From: [Muricauda] lutisoli (nom. illeg.)
GTDB lineage: Bacteria > Bacteroidota > Bacteroidia > Flavobacteriales > Flavobacteriaceae
Direction: 5' to 3'
NCBI RefSeq assembly: GCF_017313105.1
Contig: NZ_JAFLND010000003.1
Location: forward strand, 186,001 to 250,000
DNA length: 64,000 nt
Position 1 is the first letter of the stretch. Every line of letters starts with the position of its first letter. This document shows, one piece after another, positions 51,367 to 60,340 of the stretch. Position numbers and translations under genes: made by a program. Under the pieces are notes generated by a model. That model was not told the DNA's origin, searched no databases, and worked only from the letters and a program-made list of their open reading frames with translations.

Positions 51367-54366
51367 TCACTTCTTCGAATCAAATAACTTTTTGCTCGTT
51401 CTCATATCGGCATAGCGAGGGTCTTGGACGTAGTTTTCCTTTTTCATTTTGATGACCTCTATGCTCAAAAAACCAAACTCTTCCACCACTTTGCCATAAA
51501 ATCGATAGATGCCTTTTCCGCGAAAGTAATATTTGGCCGCTACAGGCGGAAAGAGCACCGTATCGAAGACCTCTCCGTGTTGGTCCACCAGGGTGGCAAA
51601 ATGCATGCGTTTCCCTTGGTTTGTTGAGGTGTTCTTTACCGTTACCAAATACCCATAAATATCTATATGTTTGTTGAGGTATCGTTGGAGGTCTTTTTGA
51701 CCGTTGGTGTTTTTGGGAGGTTCTTCCAGTAATTCAAAAGGGCTGCAAAGGCAGAATCCCAAGAGTTCCAATTGTTCAAAAGCAGTCTCCAAAGCGGTGG
51801 TATTGAGCTGGGGCATCTGAAATTTTTGATGCCTTGGTGGAAACAGTTTGGGGTGTTCCAATCGGTCGTTTTTGGATAACATCAAATGGGCTTTCCAGAG
51901 CAGTTCATGTTTGTTGGTTCCCGTAAAGCGGAAGGCATCGATACGGATTAGAATGGAAAGTTGTTCCATTCGGATGAACACACGGTCCAAGAAATCTTCG
52001 AGAGAGGAAAAACTTCCATGGAGCATACGCTCTTTTAGTATACGTTCCATGACCCTGCTCTCCAGATCGCGGAGGTACATCATGCCCAAATAAATATGTG
52101 TGCCATAAATACGGTTTACGGCCATACTTTTGTTCACGCAGGGCGGATGGATGGTCGCGCCCATCATACGGGCATCGTGCACATAGAATTCCGAACGGTA
52201 AAACCCGCCTCCGTTGTTGAGTACGGCCACCATATATTCCAAAGGAAAATAGGCTCGCAGGAATAAACTTTGATAGCTTTCCACGGCGTACGAAGCGGAG
52301 TGGCCTTTTGCAAAAGCATAGCCCGCAAAACTGGCCACTTGGTTCCATATTTCGGAAATCAAGGATTCGGCATAACCCTTTTTTCTACAATTGGAAATAA
52401 ACTTGTCCTGTACTTTTTGGAACTCGTCCCGCGAACGAAACTTTCCGCTCATGCCCCTGCGGAGGACATCGGCCTCGCCAAGATCCAGACCGGCAAAATG
52501 GTGGGCTACTTTGATCACGTCTTCTTGATAGACCATAACCCCATAGGTGTCGGGCATAATTTGTAACATAATAGGATGTGCCTTTTCCTTGGTTCTACCC
52601 TTGTTGCGATGACGCAAAATGTATTCCCTCATCATGCCGCTTTTGGCAACGCCTGGACGTATAATCGAACTGGCGGCCACCAATCCCAAATAATTGTCGA
52701 CCTGTAGTTTTTGGAGCAACATGCGCATAGCTGGCGACTCCACATAAAAACAGCCCATGCATTGTGCGGTCTTGATCAAGTTGTTGATTACAGGGTCTTT
52801 CTTGAACCCTTTGATATCATGAATGTCGATCGCGCCGTATTTTTCGGGTTGGTTGTAAGCAACGATTTCCAAGGCTTCCTTGATCTTGCCCAACCCCCGC
52901 TGACCAAGGATATCGAACTTGTACAATCCAACATCCTCGGCGATGACCATATCGTACTGCGTAGTGGGGAAGCCCTTTGGTGGTAAATAGGTGGCCGAAA
53001 ACCAATGCAAGGGCTTGTCACTGATTAAAATACCCCCTGCGTGAATGCTCAAATAATTGGGTTTTCCCTTGAGCAAGCTACCGTATTTTATTACGAGTTT
53101 GGATACATGGTCCAGTTGTTCCAATCTGTATCTTCCCGTCAATAAAAAATCAATGTCTTGGGGTGGCAGCCCGAACACTTTTCCCAATTCCCGGATAACA
53201 CCTCGTTCCTTAAAAGTAACATAGGTACCAAGAAGGGCAACATGTTCAAAACGCTTAAAAATGTACGCTGTCATGGCAGGGCGGTCCTTCCACGAAAAAT
53301 CGATGTCAAAATCGGGTGGATTGGCCCTGTATAAATTGATGAAGCGCTCAAAATAGAGGTTGAGCTCCATGGGGTCCACATCGGTAATTCGGAGCAGGTA
53401 GGCCACAATGCTATTGGCGCCGCTACCACGGCCAACGTAAAAAAAACCGTTGCGCCTTGCTTCGGAAACAATATCCCAATTGATTAAAAAATAAGAGACA
53501 AACCCCATTTTTTTAATGAGTGCCAACTCCTTGTTCAACCGACTTTTGATGGAGTCGTTCACCCTCTCATACCGATAGGGGAGTCCCTCGGCGCAAAGTT
53601 TTTCCAAAAGCTGTTCGTCTTCTTCCACACTTCCTGAATAGGTTTTCAGGTTTTGGGGTTTTCTGTCCTTCGAAAAATCAAAATGGATGCAGCACTTGTT
53701 GAGCAGTTTTTCCGTGTTTTCCAGAATAAAGGGAAATTCGGAAAACACTGCGGCCAAATTTTGGACAGGATACATTTTTTCTTCCTCATTGGCCTCTTCT
53801 TCCTTTGGAAGTTTGCTCAACAGTACATTATTGTCTATGGCCCTTAGCAATCTATGGGCATTAAAATCCTGTTTGTTCCGAAAGGTAACGGGCTGCTGCA
53901 CCACCAACTTGTTGGTAAGGGACGCCAATTTTGAGAAGGGAAGTCTGCGCAGGTCTTTGATGGAGATTCCGACGAACTCATGTTCCTGAAAATTATCCAA
54001 TTCATTGAGCAATACCTGTTCAAACGGATATACCACAAAGGCATTCTTAAAGTTTGGGGCACGGTCTGGAATCTTTGAACCATCATGAAGGTGGCGGGAC
54101 AAAAAAGCATTCAGTTCCAGATACCCTTCGTTGTTTTGTGCAATGCCGATAAAGCAGGGCTGGGTCCCATTTCTAAAATCGATGCCCAAAATCGGTTTTA
54201 TGGCAAATTCCGGTGCCTTTCGAACAAAATTCAATCCCGCAGAAGTATTGTTAATGTCCGTAAGCACCAATTGGGTCACATGGTTTTGTTGTGCCAATGC
54301 CAACAATTCCACCTCCGAGAAGGTCCCGAACCGTAAACTGTAATATGTGTGGCAGTTTAAATACAA
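51367..54366 (-). CDS. dnaE2: Error-prone DNA polymerase (DnaE2/ImuC type)
   Basis: The 999-residue C-family polymerase is shorter than the replicative DnaE (1461 residues), with no exonuclease domain. The PHP part begins MYLNCHTYYSLRFGTFSEVE. The catalytic core has VGRGSGANSIVAYLLRITDV and PPDFDIDFSWKDRP. The order fits DnaE2, the polymerase of mutagenic lesion bypass that usually works with ImuA and ImuB. Here its upstream neighbour is a Y-family polymerase gene, 116 bp away across a repeat element, with no ImuA. Downstream, the DUF7009 gene starts 41 bp on, so the transcript may extend into the oxidoreductase genes. Confidence 0.9.
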   Translation of the reverse strand: MYLNCHTYYSLRFGTFSEVELLALAQQNHVTQLVLTDINNTSAGLNFVRKAPEFAIKPILGIDFRNGTQPCFIGIAQNNEGYLELNAFLSRHLHDGSKIPDRAPNFKNAFVVYPFEQVLLNELDNFQEHEFVGISIKDLRRLPFSKLASLTNKLVVQQPVTFRNKQDFNAHRLLRAIDNNVLLSKLPKEEEANEEEKMYPVQNLAAVFSEFPFILENTEKLLNKCCIHFDFSKDRKPQNLKTYSGSVEEDEQLLEKLCAEGLPYRYERVNDSIKSRLNKELALIKKMGFVSYFLINWDIVSEARRNGFFYVGRGSGANSIVAYLLRITDVDPMELNLYFERFINLYRANPPDFDIDFSWKDRPAMTAYIFKRFEHVALLGTYVTFKERGVIRELGKVFGLPPQDIDFLLTGRYRLEQLDHVSKLVIKYGSLLKGKPNYLSIHAGGILISDKPLHWFSATYLPPKGFPTTQYDMVIAEDVGLYKFDILGQRGLGKIKEALEIVAYNQPEKYGAIDIHDIKGFKKDPVINNLIKTAQCMGCFYVESPAMRMLLQKLQVDNYLGLVAASSIIRPGVAKSGMMREYILRHRNKGRTKEKAHPIMLQIMPDTYGVMVYQEDVIKVAHHFAGLDLGEADVLRRGMSGKFRSRDEFQKVQDKFISNCRKKGYAESLISEIWNQVASFAGYAFAKGHSASYAVESYQSLFLRAYFPLEYMVAVLNNGGGFYRSEFYVHDARMMGATIHPPCVNKSMAVNRIYGTHIYLGMMYLRDLESRVMERILKERMLHGSFSSLEDFLDRVFIRMEQLSILIRIDAFRFTGTNKHELLWKAHLMLSKNDRLEHPKLFPPRHQKFQMPQLNTTALETAFEQLELLGFCLCSPFELLEEPPKNTNGQKDLQRYLNKHIDIYGYLVTVKNTSTNQGKRMHFATLVDQHGEVFDTVLFPPVAAKYYFRGKGIYRFYGKVVEEFGFLSIEVIKMKKENYVQDPRYADMRTSKKLFDSKK

Positions 54367-54384
54367 TTGTCAATGTTCAATTAT

Positions 54385-54479
54385 GAGGTCGAGCTGTCAT
54401 ATCGAGCGCAGTCGGGATGCAAGACCTATGTGTAAATTTTGAATTCAAATGACCTCTCGACTGCGCTCGAGGTGACAAG
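54385..54479. repeat. Inverted pair of flavobacterial intergenic repeats
   Basis: GTCATATCGAGCGCAGTCG (54396) and CGACTGCGCTCGAGGTGAC (54458) are inverted copies of the TCGAGCGCAGTCGA family common between genes of Flavobacteriaceae. Together they can form a long hairpin in the dinB-dnaE2 transcript. Confidence 0.8.
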
Positions 54480-54482
54480 CAA

Positions 54483-55697
54483 TTACTGTTTTCTGTGAGC
54501 CAAAACCACAGGGGGTTCCCCATTAAAGGGGTTGTGCATGCTGCCAATGGTCTTTGCACTCATGGCGGAAGCACGCAGCACACTCCTACTTCCAAACCTA
54601 TTACGGACATAATCCATGGCTTGGTATAGGTTCAGGGTCTCCTCTGTATCTTCAAAAAGGTTGATTTGGTAATTGCCCGAGACCAAATGGCTGAATCGAA
54701 TACCGATGAGACGTACCAACATCCGTTTATTGTACAGCGAGTCGAACAGCTCCAATATTTTTGGTATGAGCGTGTGGTCTGCACTCGTGTATGGAATACG
54801 CGATTGTTTGGAATAGGTGTTGAAATCGGAATATCGAATTTTTACGGCAACGCAGGCCGTCAATTTATCGCCCCGGCGTAGTTGGTAGGCCAGGTTTTCG
54901 GTCATAGCAATCAAAATGCCCCTTAGTTTGGTGATATCAATGGTATCTTTATCAAATGTTCTCTCGTTGGAGATGGATTTTCTATCGTGGAAGGGAATCA
55001 CGGGCGTATTGTCTATGCCATTGGCTCTTTTCCAGATTACTCTGCCATTGGAACCCAATACCCGTTGCATAATGTCCATGGGCATATCCTGAACGGTTTT
55101 TACCTGCCGTATTCCCAAATTTCTAAGGGTTTGATAGGTTTTATCGCCCACCATTGGAATTTTTTTGATGGAAAGCGGGGCCAAAAAAGGCTTTTCCAAA
55201 CCAAAATCTATTTTGAGCTGATTGTTGGGCTTGGCCTCGTTGGTAGCCACTTTAGAAACCACTTTGTTCACCGATAGCCCAAACGAAATCGGCAATCCTG
55301 TTTCCCGAATGATTTTCTGGCGTATTTCCGTGGCGTATTTGTAACAGCCAAAAAAGCGGTCCATGCCCGATAGGTCGGCATAGAACTCATCAATGCTCGA
55401 TTTTTCGAAAACGGGTACATGTTCCTTGATGATTTCCGTGACCACATCCGAATACTTGCTGTATGTACCCGCATTGCCACGAATCACTACGGCCTCCGGA
55501 CAAAGTTCTTTGGCCATTTTCATGGGCATGCCCGAATGGACCCCAAACCCACGGGTCTCGTAACTGCAAGCGGCCACCACACCACGGTCGCTGGTGCCGC
55601 CTACCAATAAGGGCTTGTTTTTAAGCTCTGTATTGATGATGCGTTCCACGGATACATAAAAAGTATCCAAGTCTAGATGCAAAATCGTCTTTTCCAT
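54483..55697 (-). CDS. dinB: DNA polymerase IV (Y family)
   Basis: The 404-residue translesion polymerase has catalytic D9 in HLDLDTFYVSVE and D103/E104 in SSIDEFYADLSG, with VAACSYETRGFGVHSGMPM as the fingers. A little-finger domain follows. QINLF near residue 345 fits the QxxLF beta-clamp-binding motif. The active site is complete, so this is a DinB-like polymerase and not an inactive ImuB. It is encoded upstream of dnaE2. Two GGAA-N3-TTCC palindromes 28 bp before the start suggest repressor control. Confidence 0.93.
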   Translation of the reverse strand: MEKTILHLDLDTFYVSVERIINTELKNKPLLVGGTSDRGVVAACSYETRGFGVHSGMPMKMAKELCPEAVVIRGNAGTYSKYSDVVTEIIKEHVPVFEKSSIDEFYADLSGMDRFFGCYKYATEIRQKIIRETGLPISFGLSVNKVVSKVATNEAKPNNQLKIDFGLEKPFLAPLSIKKIPMVGDKTYQTLRNLGIRQVKTVQDMPMDIMQRVLGSNGRVIWKRANGIDNTPVIPFHDRKSISNERTFDKDTIDITKLRGILIAMTENLAYQLRRGDKLTACVAVKIRYSDFNTYSKQSRIPYTSADHTLIPKILELFDSLYNKRMLVRLIGIRFSHLVSGNYQINLFEDTEETLNLYQAMDYVRNRFGSRSVLRASAMSAKTIGSMHNPFNGEPPVVLAHRKQ

Positions 55698-55724
55698 TGT
55701 TTAGCTGAAGGAAAGCTAAATTAT

Positions 55725-55754
55725 GGAAATATTCCTATAAAATGGAAATATTCC
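55725..55754 (-). promoter_or_regulatory. Double palindromic operator upstream of dinB-dnaE2
   Basis: Two identical copies of GGAAATATTCC (55725-55735 and 55744-55754), each a GGAA-N3-TTCC inverted repeat, have centres 19 bp apart. The nearer copy is 28 bp before the dinB ATG, a position suited to a repressor. No repressor gene adjoins. Confidence 0.55.
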
Positions 55755-55804
55755 AAAAAATAAATATCAACAACTCCTGCTGCTATTTTTCCGAAAAATC
55801 ATTA

Positions 55805-55911
55805 TATCTTTGCACCGTTGTGTTGGATTCCAGTCGCGATGATTGGAATCAGGTTGAAGCATCAAATTGATGCTCGCCAATGAAAGGCTTTCCTTTTGGG
55901 AGGCTTTTTTT
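55805..55911 (+). ncRNA. Candidate small RNA with promoter and terminator (about 97 nt)
   Basis: TATCTTTG at 55805-55812 is a perfect -7 box (context TATCTTTGCACCG). Three helices follow: GATTCCA/TGGAATC (55826-55850), AGCATCAA/TTGATGCT (about 55858-55874), and a terminator with CC-TTTT-GG apex ending in seven T residues (55883-55911). There is no ORF and no same-strand gene downstream, so this is an independent transcript rather than a riboswitch. I do not recognise a named RNA family. Confidence 0.6.
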
Positions 55912-56081
55912 GTTTGTGGTGGAAAGTGTGAATATAAGTATGGGTGTTATCTCAATCACAGTCAATAGTTCTTACTGGCAAAGGTCTCCCATCTCCTCTG
56001 CGCCCGACTTGACAGATGAAAAACATTAGTGGAAATTCGTGGAATTCGTGTCAAGCAAGCTGAGACATAACAGTCATAATA

Positions 56082-56108
56082 GATTCTTCGCTTTGCTCAG
56101 AATGACAA
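56082..56108. repeat. Single flavobacterial intergenic repeat remnant
   Basis: GATTCTTCGCTTTGCTCAGA followed by ATGACAA is another common intergenic repeat type of Bacteroidota, just after the hutG stop. The rest of the gap (55912-56081) shows nothing else. Confidence 0.6.
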
Positions 56109-56121
56109 TTTTTAAGTAAGA

Positions 56122-57096
56122 TTAACTTTGGGTAATAGCGTGTGCCACATGGTGTACCAGAGAAGCGGCCAATTTTGCCGTTTGTCCGTCAACATCGTAC
56201 TTGGGATTCATCTCGGCGATGTCCATGCAAATCAATTTTCCAGACCCGATAATCGTTTTTAAACATTCCAAAACCATATATGGGCTAAAACCCATTGGAG
56301 AAGCGGCACTAACGCCAGGCGCATAGGCAGAGGAGAATCCATCCAAGTCAATGGTTACATAAATATGGTCCACATTTTTGGCAAAAGCATTGATCCAGGT
56401 CGTAATTTCATTCAGTAGGGGAATTTGGAAGGTGTCGTTCATCACATAGATCACATCGAGTTCCCTAGCTGTTTGAAAGAGATTTCGATCATTGGCATCC
56501 TTTCGGATACCGAGGCAGAGGTAATTAAAATCGATACCCTCTTTTTCACAGTCTTTCGCTATCTGATAAAACGGGGTCCCCGAATTGCTTTGCTCCGAGT
56601 TTTTCCGCAAATCAAAATGTGCATCAAAATTGATGATGCCGATGGTCTGTCCTTCTTTCTTGGCGTCCAAATATTTTTTGATTCCGCTGTAGTGCCCGTA
56701 GGCCATATCGTGCCCACCACCCAAAACAATGGGAAACTGTTTTTTTTCTAAAAGGGTCTTGGCAGCTTCGGCGAGTTGTTCTTGGGCCGACTCCATATCG
56801 CTATTGGCACAGGTAATTGAGCCCACATCGTGCAACAGCACATTGCTCCCCAAATGGTTGGGCATTTTTGCAAAACTACTTTTAATGGCATCCGGCCCAT
56901 CCTCGGCTCCAACCCGACCTTGGTTCCGGTGCACTCCAGCATCACAGGCATAGCCCAAAAGGGCAATGGATTTTTTTTGGGCTTCTGGGAGTTCCTCCAA
57001 GGGGGTACAATGCACTTTTTCGTGCAGATACAGCCATTTATTGGAGATTCTACCTGTCCAAAGGTCTTTTTTCGGGGGGTCGTAGTGTTTCATCAC
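56122..57096 (-). CDS. hutG: Formimidoylglutamase
   Basis: Last step of histidine degradation: N-formimidoyl-L-glutamate to L-glutamate and formamide. The 324-residue protein is in the arginase family, with the dimanganese ligands in LGGGHDMAYGHY, INFDAHFDLR and TIDLDGFSSAYAPGVSAASP. Length and the Asp/His set are normal. It starts 1 bp after hutU and ends the operon. HutH, HutI, HutU and HutG together form the four-enzyme route to glutamate. Confidence 0.94.
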   Translation of the reverse strand: MMKHYDPPKKDLWTGRISNKWLYLHEKVHCTPLEELPEAQKKSIALLGYACDAGVHRNQGRVGAEDGPDAIKSSFAKMPNHLGSNVLLHDVGSITCANSDMESAQEQLAEAAKTLLEKKQFPIVLGGGHDMAYGHYSGIKKYLDAKKEGQTIGIINFDAHFDLRKNSEQSNSGTPFYQIAKDCEKEGIDFNYLCLGIRKDANDRNLFQTARELDVIYVMNDTFQIPLLNEITTWINAFAKNVDHIYVTIDLDGFSSAYAPGVSAASPMGFSPYMVLECLKTIIGSGKLICMDIAEMNPKYDVDGQTAKLAASLVHHVAHAITQS

Positions 57097-57097
57097 A

Positions 57098-59101
57098 TTA
57101 AAAAAGCTGGTCCAAAATATTGGATTCTACAAGATAAGGCAAAGTTACCTTTAAATCGGGGGAGCGTTTCATTTCTCGTTCAATGGCAAAGCGGGCTTCT
57201 TTGTTTCTTGCCCAGCTTCTACGGGAAATCCCGTTGTTCACATCAAAAAACAACATTTTCTTCAATCGGTTGGATGCTTCCGTGGAACCATCGAGTACCA
57301 TACCAAAACCTCCGTTGATCACTTCTCCCCAGCCAACGCCGCCACCATTATGAATGGAAACCCAAGTGGCTCCCCTAAAACTATCGCCAATCACATTTTG
57401 AATGGCCATATCGGCGGTGAACTTGCTGCCGTCATAAATATTACTGGTCTCTCTAAAGGGTGAATCCGTTCCGCTTACATCGTGATGGTCGCGCCCCAAT
57501 ACTACGGGAGCACTGATTTCTCCCTTGGCAATGGCTGTATTGAAGGCGTCCGCAATCTTGCTTCGCCCCTCGGCATCGGCATAGAGGATTCGAGCTTGCG
57601 AGCCCACCACCAGTTTATTCTGTTCCGCTTCCGAAATCCATTTGATATTGTCCTGCATTTGCTGTTGGATTTCTTCGGGAGCTTCAGATTTTATCTTTTT
57701 CATCACCTCCAAGGCAATGGCATCCGTTTTTTGAAGATCTTTTGGGTCGCCCGAAGTACAGACCCATCGAAATGGGCCAAATCCGTAGTCGAAACACATG
57801 GGTCCTAAAATATCCTGTACATAGGATGGATACCTGAAGTCGATATTGTTTTCGGCCATTACATCGCCGCCTGCTCGGGAAACTTCCAACAAAAAGGCAT
57901 TGCCATAGTCAAAAAAGTAAGTACCCTTTGCAGTGTGCTTATTGATGGCAGTGATTTGACGACGAAGTGATTCCTGTACTTTTTCCTTAAAGGCTTTGGG
58001 GTTTTCCACCATCAAGGCGTTGGATTCTTCAAAAGAAAGTCCAACGGGATAGTAACCACCTGCCCAAGGATTGTGCAAAGAGGTTTGGTCGGAGCCTAAA
58101 TGAACAAAAATGTTGGCTTCGTAAAAGCGTTCCCAGACATCCACCACATTGCCGATGTACGCCAAGGAAACCACTTCTTTGTTTTCAATGGCTTCTTTAG
58201 TGCGGACAACCAATAGATCTAAATCCACCAACAATTCATCTACCCAGCCTTGATCGTGCCTTTTTTTGGCAGCTTCTGGATTCACTTCCGCACAAACGGT
58301 GATACCCCCTGCTATGTTTCCGGCTTTGGGTTGGGCACCGCTCATGCCGCCCAATCCTGCGGTCAAAAATATTTTTCCTTCAGGTGATTCGTTTTTCTGC
58401 AATACTTTTCGGAAAGCATTCATGACCGTGATTGCCGTTCCATGGACTATGCCCTGTGGACCGATGTACATATAGGAACCTGCGGTCATCTGTCCGTATT
58501 GTGTTACGCCAAGTGCATTGAAACGCTCCCAATCGTCGGGTTTGGAGTAGTTGGGAATCATCATACCATTGGTGACCACCACTCTTGGAGCTTCTTTGGA
58601 GGATGGGAAAAGTCCCATAGGATGGCCAGAATACATGTTCAAGGTCTGTTCCTCGGTCATTTCTGCCAAATATTTCATGGTGAGCAGGTACTGCGCCCAG
58701 TTTTGGAATACTGCACCATTGCCACCATAGGTGATAAGTTCCTCGGGATGCTGTGCCACAGCAGGATCCAAATTATTTTGAATCATAAGCATAATGGCCG
58801 CTGCCTGATGGGTTTTGGCTGGATATTCCGAAATAGGTCGGGCATACATCTCATAATCGGGCTTGAACCGATGCATGTAAATGCGACCATAGTTTTTCAG
58901 TTCCTCCGCAAATTCTGGTGCGAGTTCTTTGTGCCAAGCCTCCGGAAAATACCGTAGTGCATTTTTTACGGCCAATTTCTTCTCTTCATTGGATAGGATA
59001 TCCTTTCGTTTTGGCGCTGGGTTGCCATTTTTGGGATATGGATTTTTTGTGGGTAGTCGCTCCGGTATGCCTTGTAATATTTGTTGCTGAAATTCGGTCA
59101 T
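57098..59101 (-). CDS. hutU: Urocanate hydratase
   Basis: Second step of histidine degradation, with tightly bound NAD+: urocanate to imidazolonepropionate. The 667-residue protein has YGGNGAVFQNWAQYLLTMKY, MYSGHPMGLFPSS, GQMTAGSYMYIGPQGIVHGT, TAGLGGMSGAQPKAGNIAGG and LGRDHHDVSGTDSPFRETSN. It is about 100 residues longer than the Pseudomonas enzyme (557), as in other Bacteroidota. It starts 11 bp after hutI. Confidence 0.95.
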   Translation of the reverse strand: MTEFQQQILQGIPERLPTKNPYPKNGNPAPKRKDILSNEEKKLAVKNALRYFPEAWHKELAPEFAEELKNYGRIYMHRFKPDYEMYARPISEYPAKTHQAAAIMLMIQNNLDPAVAQHPEELITYGGNGAVFQNWAQYLLTMKYLAEMTEEQTLNMYSGHPMGLFPSSKEAPRVVVTNGMMIPNYSKPDDWERFNALGVTQYGQMTAGSYMYIGPQGIVHGTAITVMNAFRKVLQKNESPEGKIFLTAGLGGMSGAQPKAGNIAGGITVCAEVNPEAAKKRHDQGWVDELLVDLDLLVVRTKEAIENKEVVSLAYIGNVVDVWERFYEANIFVHLGSDQTSLHNPWAGGYYPVGLSFEESNALMVENPKAFKEKVQESLRRQITAINKHTAKGTYFFDYGNAFLLEVSRAGGDVMAENNIDFRYPSYVQDILGPMCFDYGFGPFRWVCTSGDPKDLQKTDAIALEVMKKIKSEAPEEIQQQMQDNIKWISEAEQNKLVVGSQARILYADAEGRSKIADAFNTAIAKGEISAPVVLGRDHHDVSGTDSPFRETSNIYDGSKFTADMAIQNVIGDSFRGATWVSIHNGGGVGWGEVINGGFGMVLDGSTEASNRLKKMLFFDVNNGISRRSWARNKEARFAIEREMKRSPDLKVTLPYLVESNILDQLF

Positions 59102-59112
59102 GATTCAATTTT

Positions 59113-60339
59113 TTAATGGATTTGTTCCCCTTTTTTCCAAACCATATGAGGCTTTAATTGTCCTTGATGGTAGGTGATTTCTTGATAGTTATCCGTGGGA
59201 AAAACCACAAAATCTGCTACTGCACCGGTTTCCAGTTTTCCTCGGTCTGCCAAACGCAAAGCCGCTGCTGCCCTGGAAGTGATACCGGCCAAAACTTCGG
59301 TATTGGAGAGTTTTTCAAAAGTTCCCAAAATACTGGCTTGGGTCAATAGGTCGCCCATGGGAGCAGATCCGGGGTTATGGTCGCTGGCAATGGACAAAGC
59401 ACCGCCGGCATCCAAAATTTTACGTGCAGGAGTGTATGCGCATCCCAAACCAATGGAAGCCCCGGGCAATGCTGTGGCTATGGTATTGCTTTTTGCCAAC
59501 AATTGAATCTCTTTTTCGGTACTGGCTTCCAGATGGTCGGCACTTACCGCATCAAAATCCACTGCTACTTGACTACCTCCTGTAGTAAATTGGTCGGCAT
59601 GGACCGTAATATCAAATCCCATTTCTTTCGCTTTTTTAAAATAAGGTTTGATTTCCTCTGGCGAAAAAGCACTTTCTTCCACAAAGGCATCCACGCGATT
59701 GGCCAGGTTTTCGGTTTTTATGATTGGGAACAATTCATTTATGATTGTGTCCAGATAATCGTTGTCCTCACTCCAATCTTTCGGTTTCATATGGGCTGCC
59801 AAACAAGTGGGGACCAAAGAAGCATTTGTGGTTTTGTTGGCTCGTTTGATGGCGCGTAGCATTTTCAATTCTTCATCTACAGAAAGACCATAACCGCTTT
59901 TCACTTCGATGGTGGTGATGCCGTTCTTGAGATGTTTTTTACTCCTGGAAACAATCCCTTTGACCAACTCCTCTTGTGATGCTTTTCGCGTTTGGGTTAC
60001 GGTATCCCAAATACCACCGCCCGCCTTGGCAATCTCCAAATAGGTTTTTCCTGCATTGCGGTAGGCATAATCACGGGCACGAGTTCCACCAAAACAAATA
60101 TGGGTATGCGAGTCCACGAAACCCGGTAGGCAAACTTTTTGTCCTTCAATATGCTGGATGTCGACATCATCTGATTTTAATTCATCAAAAACACCGACTT
60201 TTAGAATTTTCCCTTCGGAAACCAATATGCCCCCATTTTCGATGATGTGCAGTTGCTCGTCTTTGAGCGCTCCTTTTAAGGGGAGTCCCGTCATGGGAAG
60301 CAATTGGGTAAAGGGTCCTATCAATAGTGGTCTGTTCAT
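59113..60339 (-). CDS. hutI: Imidazolonepropionase
   Basis: Third step: hydrolysis of imidazolone-5-propionate to formiminoglutamate. The 408-residue amidohydrolase has the metal motif VDSHTHICFGG, HADQFTTGGSQ and the late DHNPGSAPMG. The frame is open to 60363, but M9 (60339), 1 bp after the hutH stop, begins the conserved LLIGPFTQLLPM start, so it is preferred; the earlier ATG would overlap hutH by 23 bp. Near-zero spacing to hutH implies translational coupling. Confidence 0.93.
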   Translation of the reverse strand: MNRPLLIGPFTQLLPMTGLPLKGALKDEQLHIIENGGILVSEGKILKVGVFDELKSDDVDIQHIEGQKVCLPGFVDSHTHICFGGTRARDYAYRNAGKTYLEIAKAGGGIWDTVTQTRKASQEELVKGIVSRSKKHLKNGITTIEVKSGYGLSVDEELKMLRAIKRANKTTNASLVPTCLAAHMKPKDWSEDNDYLDTIINELFPIIKTENLANRVDAFVEESAFSPEEIKPYFKKAKEMGFDITVHADQFTTGGSQVAVDFDAVSADHLEASTEKEIQLLAKSNTIATALPGASIGLGCAYTPARKILDAGGALSIASDHNPGSAPMGDLLTQASILGTFEKLSNTEVLAGITSRAAAALRLADRGKLETGAVADFVVFPTDNYQEITYHQGQLKPHMVWKKGEQIH

Positions 60340-60340
60340 G

